This document shows positions 8,290-15,788 of a stretch of DNA of 64,000 bases, in pieces (positions within the stretch are counted from its first letter, which is position 1; every line of letters begins with the position of its first letter). Source of the DNA: Euryarchaeota archaeon UBA130. Its GTDB lineage: Archaea > Thermoplasmatota > Poseidoniia > Poseidoniales > Thalassarchaeaceae. Location: assembly GCA_002505775.1 (NCBI GenBank), contig DAVY01000007.1:17473-81472 (forward strand), read 5' to 3'. The translations under genes were made by a program, and so were the position numbers. The notes under the pieces were generated by a model. That model made no database searches. It was given only the letters and a program-made list of their open reading frames with translations, and was not told where the DNA came from.

Positions 8290-11151
8290 CTAACTGCACG
8301 ATCTTACTATGTGACGGTAGACTAAGTCTGCAGTGGGGATGGTATGGTCCTCCAATGTCGGAGAAAACGGAACAGGGGTATCTAGGGCGCCAAGGACAAC
8401 TGGTGTAGACTCCAAACTCCAGAAGGATTGCTCAATTACCCTGCTGCTTACGGTATGCCCAAGTCCGCCTGTCCACTGAGCCTCTTGCAGGACTATCATC
8501 CTGCCTGTCCTTTTTACAGAATCAATGCAAGTTTTTTCGTCAAAAGGTTGTATAGTCCTCAAGTCTATCACTTCTACCTCAAATCCGTTTTTCGAAGCCA
8601 TTCTGGAGGCCTCCAATGCCACATGAACCATTGCTCCCCAGGAAATAATAGTCAGATCTTTACCTCCTCTGACTATTCGTGCCTTACCGATTGAAAGATT
8701 ACCTGAGGATACTCTGTCTTTCACGGACTCAGTATCTACTATCTGATTAATCGAGGCCCCCCATCCTGTCTTACCTCCTCTGAGCCCATAAAGTCCTATG
8801 TGTTCCAAGAAAAGGACCGGATCGGGAACCGAATGCCCCTCTACCAGTAAGTCATAGGCGTCTTGGGGATTGCTTGGGAAGGCGATAACTAGTCCAGGGT
8901 CATTTGTGAACCATGATTCAATCATATTTGCATGAAATGGCCCACTCCGGGTCTTCGCTCCCAGTGGAATCCTAACAGTCAGGGGTACGTCAGCCCCCCA
9001 CCTCCATCGTAGCTGAGCGGCATTGTTGATCAATGGATTCATGGCTAGAGCCGCGAAACCTCCAAACTGAATTTCAGCCATTGGCCTCATTCCTCCCAGC
9101 GCGGCCCCCGTAGCAGAATGAATGATTATTGCTTCCGAAAGTGGCATGTCCAGAAGTTTTGATTGATGCCCTCTAGCCTTTAGTGGAAGATTCATTCCGA
9201 ATGCTCCTGCAATTTCCATATCCTCTCCCATGAATACTACCTCGTCCCCATAAATTTCAGCTATCTCAACCATCGCATTTTGGATAGATCTACTGAATGT
9301 CCAAGAATTAGGAGCATCTGAAAAAACCAATGCCTCTTCACCAGGTTCCAAGAAAGGTTCTCTGTCACTCCTATCGCTGTTCAAATCAGAAATCTGTTGC
9401 GTGTGACTTCGAGCATTTATCAGACTAGTGACTCCTTCTACTACAGAATGCCCTTCTGGCCATGGCATAGACTCCATATCCTCCCTGCAAGACTTCACCA
9501 TTTCTCTTTCCTCCTCCTCGATCAAAGAGATGACTTTCTCACTGCATCCCTTCCGTATTAACAACTCTCTATGATTCGGAAGAGGGTCCTTGTCCGCCCA
9601 ATAACTTAGTAATTCCTTGTCTACATATCCGGGGGGATTTCCAGATACAGATCCAAGGTAGAGATCGTCATGATGGTGAGCATGCCCACATCCTCTCATA
9701 GTCTCGACATGAATCAATGTCGAACCTCCTCCAGAGAGGGCAATCTCTCTGGCAACGGATGTGGATGCGTAGAATTGAGCTGGGTCAGATCCATCTATGG
9801 TCCATGAAGGAATTCCCATTGAGATGCCTTTATCTCCAAAAGTTTCGGCTCCCGATTGCCCCAAAACAAATGTATCCAGAGCTATCTGATTATTCTGAAT
9901 CATGTAGCAGATTGGAAGGCCACGGGTACCCGCCAAATTCATAGCCTCCCAAAACTCACCGCTACTGCTGCAACCCTCGCCAACCGGTGCCAGATGAAAT
10001 CTGGATTTGCCCAATCTTTGGGCGGCTAGAGCAATGCCGGTCGTTGTAGCACTCGCTGTAGGGAGAGGAGCAGTGGGGGGGAGGACCCTTTTTCCCCAAT
10101 TCCCAATATGTAAATCACGTCCTCCAGACCCAGGGTTGCCACCATCCATGTATGACTCCGCCTTCCCCATCTGCGCTGCAAATACTTCTGTAGGAGTCTG
10201 TCCCATCGCCATTGCCAAACCTGTGTCTCTAATCATTGGCGCAATGACATCAGCACTATCAATTTCCGACTCCGGTAGATCTATCGCTCTGGACATAGCC
10301 GAAGCACAAGCCACAACCCCCTCTTGCCATGTAGATCTGAACCCCTTGCCTGTGAATCTCCCTCCATCAGGAGTTTCCAACCCATTCGTAAACAGCTCTT
10401 TCAAGTGTTCATCTACAATCCTAGTTCTGATCATCCACCTTTGCCAAATTATTCTTTGGTCAATAGTAACCGAGTGATAATGTGCAATTCTACGCAAGCA
10501 AATTCTCAGGTCGACCATAAGTCGGGTGATTCTCCTTGAAATGTGAGAAGATCCAGTCCTTCTAGGGATAATTTCTATTTCCTGAATCCCAATTAAATTT
10601 GGCTCCAACAATCTCTGAGATAGGATTTCCTCCATTTTTTCTTCGAATCTCAAACTAAATGAGTGGTATGAATCTCCGTCGAAAAGTTCGGGAGGAGACA
10701 AAGATTCCCAGCATAACGCAACCGTATCCAGGTACCCCTCATTTCTCTCAGAAACGAACCTTAGCAATTCAGCACGAACCTTCTTCGAAGCTATTTTGCT
10801 TGGGAAATTTAAGCTCTCTTCCGGCCTCCAAGAGTTTGCGAATATTGGCACAAGTCCAGATTGACCCTCGCTCTCAATCTCGCCAGTTTTGCTTATAATC
10901 GTGCTTGAATCAGACCCGTCTCTAACTAGGACCTCTTTCATCAGGGCATCATAATCAAGCTTGATCGACCTTTCCCAGATATCAACGGAGCCCCTCCTGC
11001 CCTTGCCGGAAGGGGACCTGTCTAGAGTCGCCCTAACCCTCTCCCCACAACTTGTGCACCTCCTATCAAGCTTGGAAGTAGAGGCACTTCTAACCTTCCA
11101 AATCTGGTGCTTCCCACAGTTTGGACATTTCCACAAACCCTGACGTCCCAT
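8290..11151 (-). CDS. Single-chain 2-oxoacid dehydrogenase E1 (a and b fused) with N-terminal zinc ribbon
   Basis: Thiamine-diphosphate decarboxylase component of a 2-oxoacid dehydrogenase complex with both chains in one 953-residue protein. Order: zinc ribbon (C9, C12, C32, C35); about 195 residues I do not recognise; E1a from about 235 (RWMIRTRIVDEHLKELF, then GEGCSSSGEFWEAMNLAG ending in IQNNQIAL, the ThDP motif with GEG in place of GDG); E1b from about 630 (FMGEDMEIAGAFG, PLSEAIIIHSATGAALGG, SGPFHANMIESWF, LQEAQWTGGLGH). An SD-like TAGGAG at 11158-11163 supports this start. No E2 or E3 gene lies nearby, so the substrate (pyruvate, branched-chain or other) is unknown. The zinc ribbon and the insert are unusual for E1. 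Confidence 0.88.
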   Translation of the reverse strand: MGRQGLWKCPNCGKHQIWKVRSASTSKLDRRCTSCGERVRATLDRSPSGKGRRGSVDIWERSIKLDYDALMKEVLVRDGSDSSTIISKTGEIESEGQSGLVPIFANSWRPEESLNFPSKIASKKVRAELLRFVSERNEGYLDTVALCWESLSPPELFDGDSYHSFSLRFEEKMEEILSQRLLEPNLIGIQEIEIIPRRTGSSHISRRITRLMVDLRICLRRIAHYHSVTIDQRIIWQRWMIRTRIVDEHLKELFTNGLETPDGGRFTGKGFRSTWQEGVVACASAMSRAIDLPESEIDSADVIAPMIRDTGLAMAMGQTPTEVFAAQMGKAESYMDGGNPGSGGRDLHIGNWGKRVLPPTAPLPTASATTTGIALAAQRLGKSRFHLAPVGEGCSSSGEFWEAMNLAGTRGLPICYMIQNNQIALDTFVLGQSGAETFGDKGISMGIPSWTIDGSDPAQFYASTSVAREIALSGGGSTLIHVETMRGCGHAHHHDDLYLGSVSGNPPGYVDKELLSYWADKDPLPNHRELLIRKGCSEKVISLIEEEEREMVKSCREDMESMPWPEGHSVVEGVTSLINARSHTQQISDLNSDRSDREPFLEPGEEALVFSDAPNSWTFSRSIQNAMVEIAEIYGDEVVFMGEDMEIAGAFGMNLPLKARGHQSKLLDMPLSEAIIIHSATGAALGGMRPMAEIQFGGFAALAMNPLINNAAQLRWRWGADVPLTVRIPLGAKTRSGPFHANMIESWFTNDPGLVIAFPSNPQDAYDLLVEGHSVPDPVLFLEHIGLYGLRGGKTGWGASINQIVDTESVKDRVSSGNLSIGKARIVRGGKDLTIISWGAMVHVALEASRMASKNGFEVEVIDLRTIQPFDEKTCIDSVKRTGRMIVLQEAQWTGGLGHTVSSRVIEQSFWSLESTPVVLGALDTPVPFSPTLEDHTIPTADLVYRHIVRSCS

Positions 11152-11307
11152 GGTATACTCCTAAATAGTCATAGTACAACAATTATTCGCTTTACTATGC
11201 TAAATTATACCACATTTACTGTAAATTTTCAATATTTGTGATTATTACTTTGAAAAATAATATATAAAACCACAATAAAACGTTATACTGAATTTATATT
11301 TACCGTA
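11152..11307 (-). promoter_or_regulatory. AT-rich intergenic region with probable E1 promoter
   Basis: This 156-base gap upstream of the E1 gene is the most AT-rich part of the window. On the minus strand the best TATA-like element is TTTTATATA at 11269-11261, which would start a transcript near 11240 and give a leader of about 90 bases containing the SD-like TAGGAG at 11163-11158. A weaker TATAAT element lies near 11200. The region also holds whatever ends the ThiF-rhodanese transcript; no hairpin terminator is seen. Assignment is by pattern only. Confidence 0.4.
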
Positions 11308-12426
11308 TCAATATTTTATTACAGACGAATCAACACTATCTGACCACAGGTGAACTCCTCCTTCCATATTATATACGCCATTGACATTCCACCCATTTTG
11401 TGTCAGGTACCTAACAACCGCTCCCGACCTACCTCCAGTCCTGCAGTAAACTACTATGTCCATATCATGGGGGATTTCATCGATTCTATCCGGAACAGAA
11501 GTATGAGTGATCCTTAGGTCCGTCCCTTCCAAGGAGACAATCGCCTCTTCTGACTCTGATCTAACATCCAACAGGAAAAATTCCCACCCTCCATTCTTAC
11601 GCTCAATGAATTCACTTGGAGTAACTGTCTTCACCTGTATCCCTTCCTTCCCTATTTCCGAGACGCGCGCTCTCCCGGGAATAGAATCGAATGACAGGAC
11701 CCTAGTAATCATTGTCAGTGAATCTATCGTCAATAGCTTACCTCTCAGAACTTCCCCCACTCCTAGAATCGCCTTTATTGCCTCTGTAGCTTGAATCGTT
11801 CCTACAATTCCAGGAAGGATTCCAAGAACACCAGCTTCTGAACAATTCGGTGCCAATTCAGGAGGAGGGGGAACAGGAAATAGATCCCTGTAATTTGGGC
11901 CTGCTTCAAAGTTGAAAGTTGATACTTGACCCTCAAATCTGTGTATGCTACCAAAAACCCAAGGCTTACCCAATTTTTCACATACATCCCCAATTAGATA
12001 TCGTGAGGAGAAATTATCGGTTCCATCAATCACTATGTCGTATTTTTCGATCACAGAATCAGCATTCTCTGTATCCAGTCTCGATACATAGACATCAACT
12101 TCGACCTGAGGATTCAACTCATTCAATCTTTTTTTCGCGGATAGGGCCTTAGACTCGCCAACCGAGGATGTTGAGTGAATTATCTGTCTTTGTAGATTCG
12201 AGGACTCGACGACATCATCGTCAATAATCCCAATCCTTCCGACACCAGCCGCAGCGAGATACATCATTGCGGGAGAACCAAGGCCACCAGCTCCTACCAC
12301 CAGTACAGATGACTCAAGGAGCTTGATTTGACCCTCCTCGCCAACTTGTGGGAGAACTATGTGCCTGGCATATCTCAGGCGTTCGCTATCCGAGAGCCCC
12401 ACTGACACAAACCCCTGCTGGAGCAC
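11308..12426 (-). CDS. ThiF/MoeB-type sulfur-carrier adenylyltransferase fused to rhodanese
   Basis: E1-like enzyme that adenylates the C-terminus of a ubiquitin-like sulfur carrier (MoaD, ThiS or SAMP), with a rhodanese domain to supply sulfur. Residues 10-235 hold the adenylation domain: VLVVGAGGLGSPAMMYLAAAG, IIDDDVVESSNLQRQI, DGTDNFSSRYLIGD and the catalytic cysteine region APNCSEAGVLG. Residues about 260-372 are rhodanese with active-site loop VVYCRTGGRSG. The two CxxC pairs that bind zinc in E. coli MoeB are absent (NYRDLF stands where CYRCLF is expected). It follows trxB with 26 bases between and ends the rib/trx gene run. It may serve molybdopterin, thiamine or tRNA thiolation; sequence does not decide. 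Confidence 0.88.
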   Translation of the reverse strand: MLQQGFVSVGLSDSERLRYARHIVLPQVGEEGQIKLLESSVLVVGAGGLGSPAMMYLAAAGVGRIGIIDDDVVESSNLQRQIIHSTSSVGESKALSAKKRLNELNPQVEVDVYVSRLDTENADSVIEKYDIVIDGTDNFSSRYLIGDVCEKLGKPWVFGSIHRFEGQVSTFNFEAGPNYRDLFPVPPPPELAPNCSEAGVLGILPGIVGTIQATEAIKAILGVGEVLRGKLLTIDSLTMITRVLSFDSIPGRARVSEIGKEGIQVKTVTPSEFIERKNGGWEFFLLDVRSESEEAIVSLEGTDLRITHTSVPDRIDEIPHDMDIVVYCRTGGRSGAVVRYLTQNGWNVNGVYNMEGGVHLWSDSVDSSVIKY

Positions 12427-12451
12427 TAGGGCATTGTACTTATCCCGTATA

Positions 12452-13381
12452 CTAATGCTGGTCTTCCAACCATTTTTCTGCGTCTATAGCAGCTTGGCAT
12501 CCCATTCCGGCGGCAGTTATAGCCTGCCTGTATCTAGTGTCAACCACATCCCCTGCAGCAAATACTCCTTCAACGCTAGTCATGGTATTTTTCTTGTGAA
12601 GGATGTACCCGTTATCATCAGTTTCGACTTGAGACTCAAGGAAATTGGTGATTGGCTTATGTCCTATGGCAATGAATGCTCCAGTGCAATCCACAGTTTC
12701 AGTAGTATTGTCCCTGGGGTCTTCCAGAACCGCACCCGTGAGTCCATTGTCATCTGATAGCCAAGATTTGACTGTTCGATGAGTCTTTATCTCGATTTTA
12801 GGATGATTAGCCGCTCTTTCATACATCACTTTTGATGCCCTGAAGACATCTCTCCTGTGAACTATAGTCACCTTTTTGGCGAATCTCGTGAGGAAAGTTG
12901 CCTCCTCCATTGCAGAGTCGCCACCGCCAACCACAATGACCTCCTCTTCTCTGAAGAATGCTCCATCGCAGGTAGCACATGTAGAAATCCCCCTTCCTTT
13001 CTGAGCTTCCTCTCCTTCCACGCCCAGCCAAATTGATTCCGCACCTGTGCAAATTATGATCGACTCTGACCTGAACTCCTCGCCTTCCACCCAAACTCGG
13101 TAAGGCCTTTGGGAAAAATCTACCTTCTCGACATTTTTGTCTTGTACTTCAAGGCCAAATCTCTCAGCTTGTTCACGTAGCTCCAACATCATCTCTGGAC
13201 CTCCTATTCCCTTTGGATAACCGGGGAAATTTTCAATGTCCGAAGTCAGCATTAATTGCCCTCCAGACATGTAACCAGCAAACATCAGTGGCTTGAGAAG
13301 AGCTCTAGCCGAATATAGTCCAGCAGTATATCCTGCAGGACCAGAACCGATTATTATCACGTTGCGCGTTTCTTCTTCCAC
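12452..13381 (-). CDS. trxB: Thioredoxin reductase
   Basis: FAD- and NAD(P)H-dependent reductase of thioredoxin or glutaredoxin-like proteins. 309 residues, the normal low-molecular-weight type. Seen: FAD-binding IIGSGPAGYTAGLYSARA at the N-terminus, redox-active CATCDGAF (CxxC), NAD(P)-binding VVGGGDSAMEEATFLTRFA followed by HRRDVFRASK (the HRRxxxR pattern of NADPH-using enzymes), and the C-terminal FAD-contacting GVFAAGDVVDTRYRQAITAAG. It sits in the riboflavin gene run, 45 bases after ribH, which fits shared supply of its FAD. Likely partners in the window are the glutaredoxin at 19.6 kb and the peroxiredoxin at 26.7 kb. Confidence 0.96.
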   Translation of the reverse strand: MEEETRNVIIIGSGPAGYTAGLYSARALLKPLMFAGYMSGGQLMLTSDIENFPGYPKGIGGPEMMLELREQAERFGLEVQDKNVEKVDFSQRPYRVWVEGEEFRSESIIICTGAESIWLGVEGEEAQKGRGISTCATCDGAFFREEEVIVVGGGDSAMEEATFLTRFAKKVTIVHRRDVFRASKVMYERAANHPKIEIKTHRTVKSWLSDDNGLTGAVLEDPRDNTTETVDCTGAFIAIGHKPITNFLESQVETDDNGYILHKKNTMTSVEGVFAAGDVVDTRYRQAITAAGMGCQAAIDAEKWLEDQH

Positions 13382-13426
13382 ATGGACGCCAACGCGGGGA
13401 CGTCCTTCAACATACTCTATGACGGT

Positions 13427-13843
13427 TCACTCAAGCATTGACGCAACAGCCACTATAGAGGCGCGCGCATGAGGCTCGAGTCGAGGCTCGATATGCGCCG
13501 GTTCCGCCCCCGGCCCAATAATCCCAAGGCCCACCGGTTTTTCGTGAACTAGCTGGAGCTCTATGATGGACTTGATAACAGCCTGTCCCATTGCCAGACC
13601 GTGCTGAGTCTGTCCCTTCTCGATTATCCCGAGACATGCAGCACCCTCAATATCATCTCTGCTAAGCAATCTATCTAAGGCCAATGGCACTTCCATTGCA
13701 CCCGGGACCCATAAAACATCCTCAACGATTAGATTGAGTTTTACAGCTTCGTCCGATGACCACTCTAGCATTCTCTCAACTTCTGACTTATGGTACGATC
13801 CACAAACAATTCCAATCTTCCGGTCGGAGTCTTGATGATTCAT
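13427..13843 (-). CDS. ribH: 6,7-dimethyl-8-ribityllumazine synthase
   Basis: Condenses 3,4-dihydroxybutanone phosphate with the ribityl-uracil to form lumazine, the penultimate step of riboflavin synthesis. About 138 residues, normal for the family. Features: IGIVCGSYHKSEVERML at the N-terminus, VPGAMEVPLALDRLL (substrate loop), the catalytic-His region LGIIEKGQTQHGLAMGQAV and VGLGIIGPGAEPAHIEPR, archaeal-like. The start is set at ATG 13843, which has a GAGGTG SD at good distance; a GTG at 13849 overlapping the ribE stop is the alternative. Follows ribE with overlap or abutment, so they are co-translated. Confidence 0.93.
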   Translation of the reverse strand: MNHQDSDRKIGIVCGSYHKSEVERMLEWSSDEAVKLNLIVEDVLWVPGAMEVPLALDRLLSRDDIEGAACLGIIEKGQTQHGLAMGQAVIKSIIELQLVHEKPVGLGIIGPGAEPAHIEPRLEPHARASIVAVASMLE

Positions 13844-13845
13844 CT

Positions 13846-14436
13846 TCACGCACCTCGACTTTCCATCAGTCTCTTAGTAGTCTCGACGACTGCCTGTGTC
13901 ATCGCATCGATTTCAATGTTGACATGCTCACCAACGGATTTGGTACCTAATGTCGTCAACCTCAAGGTTTCAGGTATGATATGGATTGCAAAACAACCCT
14001 TGCCATCGGTATCGCCGATAGTCAGTGAGATTCCATCGACTGCAATGTACCCCTTCTCTTGTATGTAGTCCCCCATTCCAGAAGGGCACTGGATTACGTA
14101 GTCTTGATTTTCTATGGAGATGATTTCACCTTTGCCCATGATGTGGCCACTTAGTAGGTGTCCGCCTAGCTCATCACCAAACTTCAGGGCACGTTCGACA
14201 TTGACATGGGAACCAGACTTTAGCGAACCCAGGGTGGTCCTCTCTAATGTTTCTGGAATTATGTCAAATGAGACTGTATTCCCCACTGAAGTTGCAGTCA
14301 GGCATACTCCATCAATCGATACGGAACCGCCTATTTTGAGGCCCTCAGTGGAGGGAATTTCGATTTCCATGGTCACGATTGAATCGCCTGTAACTGACTT
14401 AACATAGCCAGTTCCTTGAACGATTCCGGTGAACAT
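13846..14436 (-). CDS. ribE: Riboflavin synthase, bacterial-type a subunit
   Basis: Dismutates two lumazine molecules to riboflavin. 196 residues with two tandem lumazine-binding barrels: MFTGIVQGTGYVKSV starts the first and HVNVERALKFGDELGGHLLSGHI begins the second, the standard bacterial/eukaryotic RibE layout; the C-terminus has YIAVDGISLTIGD. Many archaea instead use an unrelated archaeal riboflavin synthase, so this gene was probably acquired from bacteria in this lineage. A strong AGGAGG sits just before the ATG. It is 1 base from ribL upstream and overlaps or abuts ribH downstream. Confidence 0.95.
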   Translation of the reverse strand: MFTGIVQGTGYVKSVTGDSIVTMEIEIPSTEGLKIGGSVSIDGVCLTATSVGNTVSFDIIPETLERTTLGSLKSGSHVNVERALKFGDELGGHLLSGHIMGKGEIISIENQDYVIQCPSGMGDYIQEKGYIAVDGISLTIGDTDGKGCFAIHIIPETLRLTTLGTKSVGEHVNIEIDAMTQAVVETTKRLMESRGA

Positions 14437-14437
14437 G

Positions 14438-14896
14438 TCAATCCTCCTCGTAAGGCCCGCCTTCGGAGTTAGGCCAAAGGTCCAGTATCCTGGAAATTAT
14501 CTTTCGAGTCCCGTCCAGATCATCCGATAGCCCCTCAACCCTTGTTATTCCTACTTCAGAGAACCCGTGTTTGTCGAGCCCACTTCTAATTGAGTCAATA
14601 GAATGCTTCTGATCGTATCCTAAGGCAATAAGGTCAGGCTTTACAACACTGAGGATGTCGAAAATAGGGGTTCCTGGCGAGTTACCAATTATTGCCATAT
14701 CTACTGGTTTAAGCCCATTAACCATCCTACACCTTAGATCTTGACTGGTAACAGGCTCGTGCTTTTGTGTACGGACGGTATCATCATGTGCAACAACCAC
14801 TACCAGTTCATCACCCAGAGACTTTGCCTGTTCCAGATAATGTAGATGGCCTGCATGAAGCAAATCAAAAACCCCAACTGCCATGACTCTAACCAT
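14438..14896 (-). CDS. ribL: Archaeal FAD synthetase (FMN adenylyltransferase)
   Basis: Adenylates FMN to FAD. Small cytidylyltransferase-fold protein of about 152 residues: VMAVGVFDLLHAGHLHYLEQ carries the HxGH nucleotide-binding motif, followed by LGDELVVVVAHDDTVRTQK and LIALGYDQKHS. This is the archaeal RibL type, unrelated to bacterial RibF. The start at ATG 14896 is chosen because GAAGGAGGA lies 8 bases before it; the in-frame TTG at 14914 would precede that SD. Lies between ribB and ribE. Its partner, riboflavin kinase RibK, is encoded separately at 61 kb. A glycerol-3-phosphate cytidylyltransferase relative is the main alternative, but the rib context favours RibL. Confidence 0.88.
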   Translation of the reverse strand: MVRVMAVGVFDLLHAGHLHYLEQAKSLGDELVVVVAHDDTVRTQKHEPVTSQDLRCRMVNGLKPVDMAIIGNSPGTPIFDILSVVKPDLIALGYDQKHSIDSIRSGLDKHGFSEVGITRVEGLSDDLDGTRKIISRILDLWPNSEGGPYEED

Positions 14897-14921
14897 CTTT
14901 CTGTCCTCCTTCAAAGCTACA

Positions 14922-15644
14922 TTAATCTAGATTAATTGAATCAAGAATGTCCTTTCCCGTAATCATCGGTATTCCATGCTTCTCAGCGTATTTTCTCGAC
15001 TCTTCCAGGGACAAGGCGCCATCTCCATTGGGATCCAGCATTTCTGCCCCAATAGTACATGGGACATTGCCTGAAAGCCTGGCTATCGAAACTGCCAACT
15101 CTGTATGTCCTTGCCTATTGCTCAGTCCTCCGGGTGACTCCCTGCATAATGGAATATGGCCAGGGGTTCTAAATTCGTCACCCAATGCCTTCATGGCTTC
15201 GGATTTGGAGGCATCTGCCATTTCACCGGCAAGCTCTCCGAATCTTCTTGTTGTGAGGGCTCTGTCTCTGTCAGTTATTCCGGTGTAGGTTTTCCTGTGG
15301 TTTAGAGACAGCGTGAAGGCAGATCTAGAGTCATATTGTAAATCATCAGTTATGAGGTGTCCTAGGACTGGATTTTTGGTCACAAGGGATGAATCAGAAT
15401 GAATATCTTGTAGCCATGGAAGGCCGAATTTCTCACCTATTTCGTTCCCTATTGCCAGGAAAAGTAAGCCCCCACAATCCTTCCTCAGCCTCCTCATTAT
15501 CTGAGGTGTAGCGGAAGTAGCTGGCCAAAGAAGATCCGTTTCTTTCTCTCTAAAATCAGAATCGAAAATCATCACAGGTTGACCCTTAGCAAAGGCCTCA
15601 ATCGCCTCGGCGACGCTCTCACTCATGTATTCCGGAGGGGCCAT
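14922..15644 (-). CDS. ribB: 3,4-dihydroxy-2-butanone 4-phosphate synthase
   Basis: Converts ribulose 5-phosphate to the four-carbon precursor of riboflavin. About 240 residues, monofunctional, without a GTP cyclohydrolase II domain. Visible are the N-terminal AIEAFAKGQPVMIFDSDFRE with the acidic metal loop (FDSDFREKETDL), GHIPLCRESPGGLSNRQGHTE with the conserved His/Arg and GHTE of the active site, and the ending KHGIPMITGKDIL. First gene of the rib run; it precedes ribL by about 25 bases. ATG at 15644 is used; a GTG at 15653 and an ATG at 15626 are in frame. Two short palindromes lie 36-72 bases upstream, in the shared divergent promoter region. Confidence 0.94.
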   Translation of the reverse strand: MAPPEYMSESVAEAIEAFAKGQPVMIFDSDFREKETDLLWPATSATPQIMRRLRKDCGGLLFLAIGNEIGEKFGLPWLQDIHSDSSLVTKNPVLGHLITDDLQYDSRSAFTLSLNHRKTYTGITDRDRALTTRRFGELAGEMADASKSEAMKALGDEFRTPGHIPLCRESPGGLSNRQGHTELAVSIARLSGNVPCTIGAEMLDPNGDGALSLEESRKYAEKHGIPMITGKDILDSINLD

Positions 15645-15679
15645 ACCTACCACTTATTTTCGGTCAGACTGTCTACTAT

Positions 15680-15696
15680 GTTAATCTTTGATTAAC
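15680..15696. promoter_or_regulatory. 17-base perfect palindrome in the ribB divergent promoter
   Basis: GTTAATC-TTT-GATTAAC: two perfect 7-base arms around 3 bases, in the 144-base gap between ribB (minus) and the subtilase-MFS gene (plus). It lies about 36-52 bases upstream of the ribB ATG, where the TATA/BRE elements of ribB should be, so binding there could repress or activate ribB. Function is inferred; no regulator is assigned. Confidence 0.45.
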
Positions 15697-15703
15697 ACCA
15701 TCT

Positions 15704-15715
15704 TTTATCGATAAA
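15704..15715. promoter_or_regulatory. 12-base palindrome next to the ribB operator candidate
   Basis: TTTATCGATAAA is a perfect self-complementary dodecamer 8 bases beyond the first palindrome. Being AT-rich it could also be the TATA region of the plus-strand subtilase-MFS gene, about 75-85 bases before its start. Seen directly; role not known. Confidence 0.35.
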
Positions 15716-15788
15716 TGAATAATTGTAGATGCAAAATCTTGGAGTGACTAGTCCGAAGCCCTAAACGTTACCAGCATCAGCCAGACCC

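Noticed and set aside
13384..13406. Possible terminator hairpin GGACG...CGTCC between trxB and ribH
   Set aside because: Only a 5-base stem with a long loop and no following T tract; not convincing.
14922..15080. EF-hand-like DPNGDGALSLEE near the RibB C-terminus
   Set aside because: Archaeal RibB commonly has a similar polar loop before YAEKHG; likely ordinary family sequence, not a calcium site.
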